Shown piece after piece: positions 56,360-64,000 of a stretch of DNA of 64,000 nucleotides (position 1 is the stretch's first letter; every line of letters begins with the position of its first letter). Source of the DNA: Larkinella rosea (GTDB taxonomy: Bacteria; Bacteroidota; Bacteroidia; Cytophagales; Spirosomataceae). The stretch covers positions 1,551,941 to 1,615,940 of the forward strand of contig NZ_RQJO01000007.1 of the NCBI RefSeq assembly GCF_003858635.1, read 5' to 3'. The notes beneath the pieces are model-generated. The model saw only the letters and a list, made by a program, of their open reading frames with translations. It was not told the origin of the DNA and searched no databases. Position numbers and translations under genes: made by a program.

Positions 56360-57284
56360 AAACCGCTTCTATAAACGGATCGACGGCGTTTTGCCAGGGT
56401 CGCACGTGTTGCTTACGGCGGGTGTCCACGGCGACGAATACGAACCGATGCTGGCGGCCAGGGCGCTGATGGACGAGCTGGAAGGAAAGCTGGCAGCAGG
56501 CCGGGTTACGATTGTGTCGGTTGTGAATGAAAGTGCGTACGAACGGGCGAACCGCTGCGGTGCCGACGGGCTCGATCTGGCCCGAATTTGTCCGGGAAAT
56601 CCGGATGGTTCGGTATCGGAGAAAACCGCTTCTTGGATTAGCTCGCTGATTCAAGAAGCTGATTATTACGTCGACATGCACACCGGCGGTTTAGCGTATG
56701 ACATTTTTCCGCTGGCGGGTTACATGCTGCATCCGTCGCCGGATGTACTTGAAAAGCAGCAACAAATGGCGATTGCCTATAATTTGCCCATCGTCTGGGG
56801 AACCGATCACCGACCCAATGGCCGAACGCTTTCGGTGGCCAGAGATGCGAATATTCCAGCTATTTACCTGGAATACGGCGGAGGAACCGGCCTGCGCGAA
56901 CCGGTTGTAGCTGCGTACAAAGACGGTTTTATCAATCTCCTGAAACACCTGAACCTGATTGCCGAACCCGTTCAAACCGCCCCGATTGCCGAGCGGTTTT
57001 GGGTGGAGGATCACCGACCGGATAGTGGCTATCTGCAAGCCAAAATGCCTTCGCCCGCCGATGGCGTTTTTGTGGCCGCCGTCAAACCGGGTGAGGTGGT
57101 CCGCCCCGGACAGGTTTGGGGCCAAATCCTCGATCCGGTTTCGGGAATCCGTACGGAAGTAACGACGGAATTGGGTGGCCTGGCATTTCTGTTGCGAACC
57201 AGTGTAAAAGTAAAAGAAGGCGATGCGTTGGGCGGTATTCTGCCCATCGACAAACCCGGTAAACGGATTAGTAAGAATGGATAA
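56343..57284 (+). CDS. Succinylglutamate desuccinylase/aspartoacylase-family hydrolase
   Basis: A 313-residue zinc amidohydrolase of the M14-like AstE/AspA family. The zinc ligands are His and Glu in GVHGDEYEP and the His in YVDMHTGG; RICPGNPDGS is the family middle motif. It starts inside the end of the SGNH gene (17-base overlap) and has no signal peptide, so it works in the cytoplasm. In this context it may remove an N-acyl group from an imported sugar or amino acid derivative. Confidence 0.82.
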   Translation: MKENTENRFYKRIDGVLPGSHVLLTAGVHGDEYEPMLAARALMDELEGKLAAGRVTIVSVVNESAYERANRCGADGLDLARICPGNPDGSVSEKTASWISSLIQEADYYVDMHTGGLAYDIFPLAGYMLHPSPDVLEKQQQMAIAYNLPIVWGTDHRPNGRTLSVARDANIPAIYLEYGGGTGLREPVVAAYKDGFINLLKHLNLIAEPVQTAPIAERFWVEDHRPDSGYLQAKMPSPADGVFVAAVKPGEVVRPGQVWGQILDPVSGIRTEVTTELGGLAFLLRTSVKVKEGDALGGILPIDKPGKRISKNG

Positions 57285-58089
57285 AAGAGTGGTCATCATC
57301 ACCGGCGCAGCGGGCGGAATCGGGCGGGCAACGGCCGAAAAATTCGCCACTGAGAACTTCCGGCTGGTGCTTTCTGATATTGCCGAAGAACCGCTCAAAA
57401 CGTTAGCGGCTGATTTGAAAAACCGCTACAGTGCTGACTGTTTGCCGGTTGTCGGCGATCTGGCGCAGTTGCCGGATCTGGAACAGCTCGTCGCCCAGAC
57501 GATTCAGCAATTTGGGCGGATCGATGTGCTGGTGAATAATGCGGCCTGGCGAACGCTGGAAACACTGCGAACGATGGAAATCGAAACCTGGGAAAAAACG
57601 CTGCGGGTGTGCCTGACAGCCCCGGTTTTTCTGACCAAATGGGTGGCGCAGCACATGGAGAAACAGGCCAATGGGGGCGTCATAATCAACATTTCCAGCG
57701 TCATGGCGGCCCGGCCTTCGGGCTGCGGCCCGGCGTATATCGCGGCCAAAGGCGCCCTCGAAAGCCTGACAGCGGAACTGGCGATTACGTACGGGCGCAA
57801 AGGAATACGGGTCGTTGGCGTCGCACCGGGGTACATCGATACCGAACTCAGCAATGATTACGTAGACCCAGAAGGCGAAAACATCAGCGCTAAAATAACC
57901 GCTGAACTCACCGGTTTTATCCCGATGGCGCGGGGCGGAAAGTCCCGTGAAGTGGCCGAAGCAATCTTCTGGCTGTGTTCTCCGCAGGCGTCCTACATCA
58001 GCGGTACCACCCTCACCATCGACGGTGGTTTGAAACCCAATTTCAATTCGTATTCCATCAAGAAGTTACAATTTCCCAACGAGTTTTGA
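57277..58089 (+). CDS. Short-chain dehydrogenase/reductase
   Basis: A 270-residue Rossmann oxidoreductase. The cofactor loop is TGAAGGIG, the NNAA motif follows, and the catalytic Ser/Tyr/Lys set is ISSVMA with YIAAK. The Asp after strand 2 (VLSDIAEE) favours NAD(H). ATG 57277 overlaps the preceding gene by eight bases. It probably oxidises or reduces a hydroxyl of the catabolic intermediate. Confidence 0.9.
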   Translation: MDKRVVIITGAAGGIGRATAEKFATENFRLVLSDIAEEPLKTLAADLKNRYSADCLPVVGDLAQLPDLEQLVAQTIQQFGRIDVLVNNAAWRTLETLRTMEIETWEKTLRVCLTAPVFLTKWVAQHMEKQANGGVIINISSVMAARPSGCGPAYIAAKGALESLTAELAITYGRKGIRVVGVAPGYIDTELSNDYVDPEGENISAKITAELTGFIPMARGGKSREVAEAIFWLCSPQASYISGTTLTIDGGLKPNFNSYSIKKLQFPNEF

Positions 58090-59171
58090 ACACGATCTGG
58101 AAATACCAAAACCAATTGCCGGCGGTTTCGCCCCACCACCGCGTATTGCTGGGCGAAGGCCAGACCCCGCTCGTCCGTTCGCGCTCGATTGGAGCTTCGC
58201 TGGGAATTGATAATCTGTATTTTAAGCTGGAAAACCTGAATCCGAGCGGTTCGTACAAAGACCGGTTTGCAGCCGTTCTGGTTAGTGAAATGAATGCCAA
58301 AGGCCAGAAAATCTGCATTGCCACCTCGAGCGGAAACACCGGCGCGGCTCTGTCGGCCTACTGCGCAGCCGCCGGAATGACCTGTATTCTGGTCGTGGTG
58401 GACGGGGCACCGATACCGAAAATCCGGCAAATGCAGTTGTACGGCGCTCGTATCTTTATGGTAAGCGGTTTTGGCAAAGATCCCGCCATTACGACGGCGG
58501 TTTTTGATGAACTCGAAAAACTGTGTCGTTCCTACCAAATACCGTTGCCAATCAGCGCGTACCGCTATTGTCCGTCCGCCATGCAGGGCGTTCAGACGAT
58601 TTCCGCCGAAATTCTGGAAACGCTGAATGGTCAGGTCGATCATATTTTTTCACCTGCGGGTGGCGGAGGACTGACGCTGGCAGTTACCCTGGGCGTTCTG
58701 GCCGAAAACCCGGCAACCCACCGAACCAAAGTCAACTGTGTGCAACCTGAAGGGAACGATACGATGGCCAGTTCGTTGCGGAATAACGGAACAGCGAAAG
58801 CGGTTTCTGCCTCAACCACCACCGTCAGCGGTTTGCAGGTTCCCGGCGTTCTGGACGGTGACCGGGTTATTGAAAACGGGCGAAAAACGGGCGGTAATGG
58901 CTATATTGTCACGGACGAGCGGGTTTTTGCGTGGCAAAAAGCGCTGGCCCAGCAGGAAGGTATTTTCAGTGAACCCGCCGGAGCCGTGGCATTGGCCGGG
59001 CTGGAAGACGCCGTTCGACGCAACGAAGTGAACCGAAAGGAAACCGTCGTTTGTCTGGTAACCGGCAGCGGTTTTAAGGACATGGCTTCGGTTGAAACGA
59101 ATTTTGGCCTGCCGCCGGTGCAAACCGTCGACGTTGGCCAGACCATTGCGCTGATTCAGCCGTTTTTGTGA
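58086..59171 (+). CDS. PLP-dependent threonine synthase/dehydratase-like enzyme
   Basis: A 361-residue fold-type II PLP enzyme. The Schiff-base Lys is in NPSGSYKDR, SSGNTGAAL binds the substrate carboxylate, and GGGG (in SPAGGGGLT) binds the cofactor phosphate. It resembles threonine synthase but could equally be a hydroxy- or diamino-acid ammonia-lyase. The start is taken as TTG 58086, overlapping the SDR stop by four bases (a TTGA junction); no ATG fits. Ammonia-lyases produce reactive enamines, which fits the RidA gene further on. Confidence 0.8.
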   Translation: MNTIWKYQNQLPAVSPHHRVLLGEGQTPLVRSRSIGASLGIDNLYFKLENLNPSGSYKDRFAAVLVSEMNAKGQKICIATSSGNTGAALSAYCAAAGMTCILVVVDGAPIPKIRQMQLYGARIFMVSGFGKDPAITTAVFDELEKLCRSYQIPLPISAYRYCPSAMQGVQTISAEILETLNGQVDHIFSPAGGGGLTLAVTLGVLAENPATHRTKVNCVQPEGNDTMASSLRNNGTAKAVSASTTTVSGLQVPGVLDGDRVIENGRKTGGNGYIVTDERVFAWQKALAQQEGIFSEPAGAVALAGLEDAVRRNEVNRKETVVCLVTGSGFKDMASVETNFGLPPVQTVDVGQTIALIQPFL

Positions 59172-59186
59172 TTGACTGTTTGAGCT

Positions 59187-59269
59187 GCTGACAGGGTCTT
59201 CGACCGCTTTCAGGGCGTGCGAAACCCTGACAGCGCCGGGCCGTCGATACGGCCAAAGGCCCTGTCAGC
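59187..59269. repeat. Cloverleaf-like structured repeat before the MFS gene
   Basis: An outer 10-bp stem (GCTGACAGGG 59187-59196 with 59260-59269) encloses two hairpins: 59205-59215 with 59225-59235 (one mismatch) and GGCCGT/ACGGCC at 59239-59254 with a CGAT loop. A related word occurs at 6649-6660. It could be an RNA element or a small dispersed repeat. Confidence 0.65.
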
Positions 59270-59313
59270 GGTTAGTTTGCATCCTGATTCAGAACTTTTA
59301 AAATGATAAAGCC

Positions 59314-60591
59314 ATGATTTCACCGACACTCCAAAAACCTTCGTTCTATCCGTGGCTGGTCGTGGGGTTGCTCTGCGTCGTCGGTTGTCTGAATTACCTC
59401 GACCGGATGATGATCACGACCATGCGGAGTTCTATTCTCGCGGAAATCCCGATGACCGACGGCCAGTTCGGCTTGCTGACGTCGGTTTTTCTCTGGGTAT
59501 ATGGTTTGCTGAGTCCGCTGGCGGGTTTTCTGGCTGATCGGTTCAACCGCAGCAGGGTCATTGTGGGCAGCTTATTTGTCTGGTCGATCGTGACCTGGTG
59601 TACCGCACAAGCGACCACTTTTGAAGAATTGCTGTTGACGCGGGCGCTGATGGGCATCAGTGAAGCCTGTTACATTCCGGCTGCGCTCGCGCTGATTGTC
59701 GATTACCACCGCGGCACCACCCGGTCGCTGGCGACGGGCGTTCACATGGGCGGCATCATGATTGGGCAAAGTCTCGGTTTTGTGGGTGGCTGGCTGGCCG
59801 AAAGCCGAAGCTGGAGCTACGCATTCGGTGTATTTGGTGTGGTTGGAATTGGCTATGCGGTGCTCCTGGCCCTCGTCCTTCGCGACCCGGTTGCTGTTGC
59901 CTCAGGTCCGGTAATTGGCGTAAAACCAGATTCCAACATCAGCTTCAAGGCCGCCATCGCTGACCTGTTTAGCCGTAAAGCGTACATCGTAGCCCTTACA
60001 CTCTGGGGCTTGGGCGGCATTGTGAGCTGGCTGGTTGTGGGCTGGTTACCAACCTATTACAAAGAACATTTTAATTTGTCGCAAACCGTCGCCGGGTTGT
60101 ATGCAACCGGTTATTTTCATACGGCCTCGCTGGTGGGCGTGCTGACGGGCGGTTTTCTGGCCGACCGCTGGAGCCGGACCAATCCGCGCGGACGCATTCT
60201 GGTCCCATTTATCGGGCTGATTATCGCGGCTCCGGGTATTTTTATCGCAAGCAGCACCTCCGTTCTGTCCGTTGCCATTGTCTGCTTCATGATTTATGCT
60301 TTCACGCGGACCTTCCTCGACGCCAACATGATGCCGATACTGTGCCTGATCGCCGATCAGCGCTACCGCGCCACGGGTTATGGTATTCTGAATCTGGTAG
60401 CCTGCATCATCGGTGGAATAGGCCTGTACGCAGGTGGTATTCTGCGCGATGCCGACATCGATCTCAGCCGGATTTTCCAGTTTGCCGCCTTGACGATGCT
60501 GATTTCCGCCGGTTTGCTCTACACCCTGAAACCGAAGCCCGAAGACATTCCCGAAAGTCCTGAAATCCAGAATAAACCCGTTTTAAAATGA
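59314..60591 (+). CDS. MFS transporter, probable organic/sugar-acid carrier
   Basis: A 425-residue inner-membrane carrier with 12 predicted helices and the MFS signature GFLADRFNRSR between TM2 and TM3. The N-terminal NYLDRMMITTM pattern is that of the anion:cation symporter group, which often carries sugar acids such as sialate, galactarate or hexuronates. It would bring the released acid into the cytoplasm. It overlaps the RraA gene by four bases. Confidence 0.88.
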   Translation: MISPTLQKPSFYPWLVVGLLCVVGCLNYLDRMMITTMRSSILAEIPMTDGQFGLLTSVFLWVYGLLSPLAGFLADRFNRSRVIVGSLFVWSIVTWCTAQATTFEELLLTRALMGISEACYIPAALALIVDYHRGTTRSLATGVHMGGIMIGQSLGFVGGWLAESRSWSYAFGVFGVVGIGYAVLLALVLRDPVAVASGPVIGVKPDSNISFKAAIADLFSRKAYIVALTLWGLGGIVSWLVVGWLPTYYKEHFNLSQTVAGLYATGYFHTASLVGVLTGGFLADRWSRTNPRGRILVPFIGLIIAAPGIFIASSTSVLSVAIVCFMIYAFTRTFLDANMMPILCLIADQRYRATGYGILNLVACIIGGIGLYAGGILRDADIDLSRIFQFAALTMLISAGLLYTLKPKPEDIPESPEIQNKPVLK

Positions 60592-61232
60592 ATTTTGACG
60601 AATTAAAAGACAAGCTATACGTGGCCGTTTTGTCGGACGTCCTCGATCAGTTAGGCTACACCCACCAGGCCACCCGCATTCCGTTTCACGCGTATACCGG
60701 GATTCCCAAATTGCTGGGCCGCTGTAAAACCACGCTCTGGGCGGACATGTACGACGTCGATAAAAATCCGTACGAACTGGAACTGCAGGCCGTCGATTCC
60801 TGCCAGCCGAATGATGTGCTGATTTGTGCTGCGGGCGATTCCCGCCGTTCGGGCATCTGGGGCGAATTGCTGTCGACAGCGGCCCGCAACAGTGGCTGTG
60901 TGGGCGTCATCGTTCACGGGGGTGTTCGGGATATCGACAAAATGCGGGCGATGGAATTTCCGGTTTTTGCCACCTCCAAAAATCCGTACGACAGTCAAAA
61001 CCGCCAGCGCGTGGTCGATCTGGATGTGACGGTGGAAATCGACGGCGTCAAATTCCGACCCGGCGATCTGGTCATGGCCGATGAGGACGGGATTGTCGTG
61101 ATTCCAAAAGAAATTGAAGATCAGGTCATTGTGGCTGCCCTTCAGAAAGTGGACGCCGAAAACGGCACGCGCGACGCGATTAAGAACGGCATGAAAGCCT
61201 GGGAAGCTTATCAAAAATTTGGTGTATTATGA
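60588..61232 (+). CDS. RraA-family aldolase/decarboxylase-like protein
   Basis: A 214-residue protein of the RraA / 4-hydroxy-4-methyl-2-oxoglutarate aldolase family. The region WGELLSTAARNSGCVG and the GGVRDID loop keep the Arg-Asp pair that in characterised aldolases binds the 2-oxoacid and metal. In a catabolic operon a role as 2-oxoacid aldolase or decarboxylase is more likely than RNase E control, since it lies between a carrier and RidA with four-base overlaps on both sides. Confidence 0.85.
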   Translation: MNFDELKDKLYVAVLSDVLDQLGYTHQATRIPFHAYTGIPKLLGRCKTTLWADMYDVDKNPYELELQAVDSCQPNDVLICAAGDSRRSGIWGELLSTAARNSGCVGVIVHGGVRDIDKMRAMEFPVFATSKNPYDSQNRQRVVDLDVTVEIDGVKFRPGDLVMADEDGIVVIPKEIEDQVIVAALQKVDAENGTRDAIKNGMKAWEAYQKFGVL

Positions 61233-61612
61233 ACGAGAAAAAAGTGGTCAGCGGGCTGAACATTCCAAAAAGTCACCTGCCTTTTTCACCCGGTATTATT
61301 TCCGGCGATTACCTGTTTGTGTCGGGCCAGGCTTCGGTGGACGATAGTGGTCAAATTGTCGATGACACCTTCGAAGGCGAATGCCGACGGTCGTTTGAAA
61401 ACCTGAAACGGATTGTGGAAGCCGCCGGAGCGAGTCTGGACGATGCGGTTCAGGTGCGGAATTACGTCGGCAAACAGGAATACCTGGCCGAATTCAACGC
61501 CATTTACCGGGAGTATTTCAACGCGCCGTTCCCGGCCCGAACCACGCTCATCGGCTGCCTCGGCGACCTGCTGAAGTTCGAAGTCGATGCGGTGTTTTTG
61601 GTCAGAAAGTAA
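61229..61612 (+). CDS. RidA-family enamine/imine deaminase
   Basis: A 127-residue trimeric protein of the YjgF/YER057c/UK114 family. The conserved Arg is present in FPARTTL and Glu in KFEVDAVF, so deaminase activity is expected. It hydrolyses 2-aminoacrylate-type enamines made by PLP dehydratases, and such an enzyme is encoded three genes upstream. Overlaps rraA by four bases. Confidence 0.9.
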   Translation: MNEKKVVSGLNIPKSHLPFSPGIISGDYLFVSGQASVDDSGQIVDDTFEGECRRSFENLKRIVEAAGASLDDAVQVRNYVGKQEYLAEFNAIYREYFNAPFPARTTLIGCLGDLLKFEVDAVFLVRK

Positions 61613-61621
61613 ATTTCAGTC

Positions 61622-63091
61622 ATGCCAAAACGAATTGCCCTGCTGGGTATTTACCACGAAACCAACACCTTCATTGAAACGCCCACGACGCTGGATGATT
61701 TCAAAAATGGCTACTGGCTGGCGGGTGACGCTATCCGAACTGAATACGAGGGCGCTCACCACGAAATCAGTGGCGTCATCGAAGTAATTGATAACCAGCC
61801 TGATCTGGAACTGGTGCCGGTTCTATACGTGTCGGCGACACCGGGCGGGATGATCGAGAAAGGTGCCTATGAATTCATATTGGCCGAATTAATGACGGCC
61901 ATCGATGCGGTTTTGCCCCTGGACGGCTGCATTGTGGTGCCGCACGGGGCCGGTGTTGCCAATTCATATCCCGACATGGACGGCCACTGGCTGGGTTTGT
62001 TACGCGAAAAACTCGGCAGTGAAATTCCGATCACGGGGACATTGGACCCGCACGCCAACGTCAGCCCGGCGATGGCGTCGGCCACGGATGCGCTGGTTGC
62101 CTATGCCACCAATCCGCATGTCGATCAACGGGTTACGGGCCGGAAAGCTGCCGAACTGCTGGTGGAAACCTTGCGTGGTAATCGGCGTCCCGTGCAGCAT
62201 CTGGTGCAACTGCCGATGGCGATCAGCATCGAGCAGCAATACACGTCGCAGGAGCCTTGCCGAAGCCTGTACGAGTTCGTAGACCAGACAAAAGAGGAGA
62301 ACCGCTTGCTTTCGGCGAGCGTGCTGCTCGGTTTTCCGTATGCGGATGTGCCGGAAATGGGTTCGGCCTTTATTCTGGTTGGCGATGAGAAACAAAACCC
62401 GGATGTCCGTTCGCTGTTGCAGTCGATCGGGCAGCAATTAGCCGACCATATCCTCCACCGAAAAGAAGATTTTAACGGCAGAAAAACCGGTATCTCCGAG
62501 GTTCTTCCTTCACTGGCAACCTTACCCAAACCGATCCTGATGCTCGACATGGGCGACAACGTGGGCGGAGGTGCGCCCGGAAATAGTACACACTTACTTG
62601 ATTACCTGGAAGATAAAAGCTCATCATTGGTTTTCTGTTGCCTCTATGATCCAATGGCGGTTTTGGAAGCGGGAAAATACAAGGTCGGTGACTCGTTTCG
62701 ATTGGCAATGGGTGAAAACGGAAAGAAATTGGAAACGGACGTGGTACTCGACCAATTGTCGGACGGAAAGTTTACCGAATCGACCCCTAAACACGGCGGT
62801 TTTGTGAATTACGACATGGGCGAAACGGCGATTGTAAAAACCGCCAATGGCAATACCATCATGCTGACGACCCGGCGAACCCCACCGTACAGTCTCCGGC
62901 AGATGACGGCTTTCGGACTAGAACCGGAATCGTTTGCGATGATCATCGCCAAAGGTGTCAACGCCCCGATTGCGGCCTACGCCCCGGTTTGTCCGACCAT
63001 TGTGCAGGTCGATACGCCCGGCGTCACCCAGGCCGATATGACGCTGTTTGCGTACAAAAACCGCCGAAAGCCATTTTTCCCATTTGAATAG
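61622..63091 (+). CDS. M81-family metallohydrolase (MlrC-like)
   Basis: A 489-residue cytoplasmic protein of the MlrC/DUF1485 family, named for linearised microcystin hydrolysis but usually an amide hydrolase of unknown substrate. HETNTF near residue 15 and DPHANVSP (about 142-149) are metal-site motifs, PHGAG is also kept, and the C-terminal domain contains DMGDNVGGGAPGN. It starts nine bases after ridA. With the aspartoacylase-like enzyme it may open amide bonds in the imported compound. Confidence 0.87.
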   Translation: MPKRIALLGIYHETNTFIETPTTLDDFKNGYWLAGDAIRTEYEGAHHEISGVIEVIDNQPDLELVPVLYVSATPGGMIEKGAYEFILAELMTAIDAVLPLDGCIVVPHGAGVANSYPDMDGHWLGLLREKLGSEIPITGTLDPHANVSPAMASATDALVAYATNPHVDQRVTGRKAAELLVETLRGNRRPVQHLVQLPMAISIEQQYTSQEPCRSLYEFVDQTKEENRLLSASVLLGFPYADVPEMGSAFILVGDEKQNPDVRSLLQSIGQQLADHILHRKEDFNGRKTGISEVLPSLATLPKPILMLDMGDNVGGGAPGNSTHLLDYLEDKSSSLVFCCLYDPMAVLEAGKYKVGDSFRLAMGENGKKLETDVVLDQLSDGKFTESTPKHGGFVNYDMGETAIVKTANGNTIMLTTRRTPPYSLRQMTAFGLEPESFAMIIAKGVNAPIAAYAPVCPTIVQVDTPGVTQADMTLFAYKNRRKPFFPFE

Positions 63092-63093
63092 TA

Positions 63094-63151
63094 GTTTTCA
63101 ATTTGCGGTATTCGGTTTACACCGGGCTGGCGTAAACCGAATACTGAAAAC
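63094..63151. repeat. Palindrome between M81 and SMP-30 genes
   Basis: GTATTCGGTTTAC (63108-63120) pairs with GTAAACCGAATAC (63132-63144), and GTTTTCA (63094-63100) with TGAAAAC (63145-63151) across a seven-base bulge. The right part repeats the outer arm of the palindrome at 48511-48534. Confidence 0.7.
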
Positions 63152-63161
63152 CGTAACCCAA

Positions 63162-63995
63162 ATGACACATTCCATCAAAAAACTCCTTGACCTGCCCTAT
63201 TACACCGAGGGCCCGGCGGTGGATCAGGAAGGTAATCTTTTCTTTTCCACCCTAACAGGGGGAGCCATTGGCCGATTGGATCGCCAAGGCAACTATTCCG
63301 TTTGGGCAAAAACCGCTTGCCCCAATGGACAGGTCATTCTGCCGGATGGGACGCATTGGGTATGTGATCCAAAGCAGGCAGCGGTTAGCGTGTTCAATGC
63401 AAAGGGGGAATTCCAGGAGACGGTCGTTCAGGGAGTTTGCGCGAATAAAGTAGTGGAGTCGCCAAACGATCTGATCATTGATTCGCACCAAAATCTGTAT
63501 TTCACGGAATCGATCCGAACGGATGGAAAAGTCTTTTTTGTGGGTTCCGACGGCCATGAACGGGTCGTTGCCGACGGCATCGATTACGCAAACGGTATTG
63601 CCTTATCCCGCGACGAGCGGTTTTTGTACGTGGCCGAAAGTTTTAAAAACCGGGTGCTGGTGATCGAACTCGCTGAGCCCGGAATTCCGAAAACGAAGCC
63701 GAAGGTCTTTGCCAATTTACCCGTTCATCGCTCCGGTAAGCCAACCGACAATTTGCCGGATGGGCTGGCGGTTGATCATGCCGGGAATGTCTGGGTGGCA
63801 CATTACGGGATGCAGGCCATTCAGGTGTTGACGGCGCGGGGCGACTGGCAGTTTTCCATCGACACGACCTTACCCTTGACGAGCAATCTCTGTTTTCTGG
63901 AAGACACGGCGCAACGCCAGACTTTGCTGGTCACCGGTGGCTCCGGCGAACCGGGTCCGGGTGGAGTGGTTCAGGTGACGGTTTTCCCAAAATAA
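63162..63995 (+). CDS. SMP-30/gluconolactonase-family lactonase
   Basis: A 277-residue six-bladed propeller enzyme without signal peptide. The metal ligands are all present in order: Glu in YTEGPAVD, Asn in SPNDLI, Asn in DYANGIAL and Asp in NLPDGLAVD. It hydrolyses sugar lactones, so it likely opens a lactone made by the SDR or a related dehydrogenase in this pathway. ATG 63162 follows the palindrome; the longer reading from 63048 crosses the M81 stop and hairpin. Last gene visible, ending five bases from the window end. Confidence 0.88.
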   Translation: MTHSIKKLLDLPYYTEGPAVDQEGNLFFSTLTGGAIGRLDRQGNYSVWAKTACPNGQVILPDGTHWVCDPKQAAVSVFNAKGEFQETVVQGVCANKVVESPNDLIIDSHQNLYFTESIRTDGKVFFVGSDGHERVVADGIDYANGIALSRDERFLYVAESFKNRVLVIELAEPGIPKTKPKVFANLPVHRSGKPTDNLPDGLAVDHAGNVWVAHYGMQAIQVLTARGDWQFSIDTTLPLTSNLCFLEDTAQRQTLLVTGGSGEPGPGGVVQVTVFPK

Positions 63996-64000
63996 CGGCA

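Noticed and set aside
1-64000. CRISPR arrays, tRNA or rRNA genes, insertion sequences, integrase or attachment sites
   Set aside because: I looked for regularly spaced repeats, cloverleaf genes with CCA-type ends, transposase motifs and flanking direct repeats and found none that I could support. The cloverleaf at 59187-59269 lacks tRNA features.

Overview
The window looks like chromosomal DNA of a Bacteroidota bacterium, most likely a Cytophagales member near Spirosoma or Larkinella (genus is inference). Evidence: three proteins end in type IX secretion (Por/T9SS) sorting domains, there is a SusC/SusD pair, a DUF5686 protein with a carboxypeptidase-regulatory domain, a LytTR two-component pair, and several promoters fit the Bacteroidota pattern TTG-N17-20-TAnnTTTG. 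No rRNA, tRNA, CRISPR array, transposase or phage gene was seen.

Left part (1-25 kb): mostly housekeeping and small transport units. These are class II fructose-bisphosphate aldolase, an orphan zinc-ribbon miniprotein in AT-rich DNA, an exported M24 peptidase, a DUF5686 outer-membrane protein, a heavy-metal RND efflux operon (small exported protein, CzcC-, CzcB- and CzcA-like), an exported 241-residue protein, a LytTR response regulator with its LytS-type kinase, an ABC transporter operon with a YtrA-type GntR repressor and a likely operator, a penicillin acylase, a GbsR/MarR regulator with a membrane protein, an alpha/beta hydrolase, two very acidic small proteins, and GMP synthase.

Middle part (25-43.5 kb): a SASA-type esterase and two large CotH-kinase proteins are all T9SS cargo. 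They share six copies of a cysteine-bracketed module of about 98 residues. A short relic of a further T9SS cargo gene lies upstream of the second CotH gene. Also here are a NamZ/DUF1343 muramidase, a LolC/E-type permease, a LiaF-like/PspC envelope pair, a TrpF-like protein lacking the usual catalytic residues, and a cNMP-binding patatin phospholipase.

Right part (42.8-64 kb): one long, almost unbroken co-directional locus, with a divergent FadR-type (FCD) regulator at its head. The outer module is SusC, SusD, an NAL/DHDPS aldolase, four BNR (sialidase-fold) proteins, one fused to an SGNH hydrolase, and a separate SGNH hydrolase. The inner module is an aspartoacylase-like deacylase, an SDR, a threonine-synthase/dehydratase-like PLP enzyme, an MFS carrier, RraA, RidA, an M81/MlrC hydrolase and an SMP-30 lactonase. 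It reads as a catabolic locus for a sialic-acid-like or N-acylated sugar acid; nanE and nanK are not in the window, so ordinary Neu5Ac catabolism is not complete here. Most larger gaps inside this locus hold long palindromes, some sharing the same sequence words, which may split the operon into expression segments.
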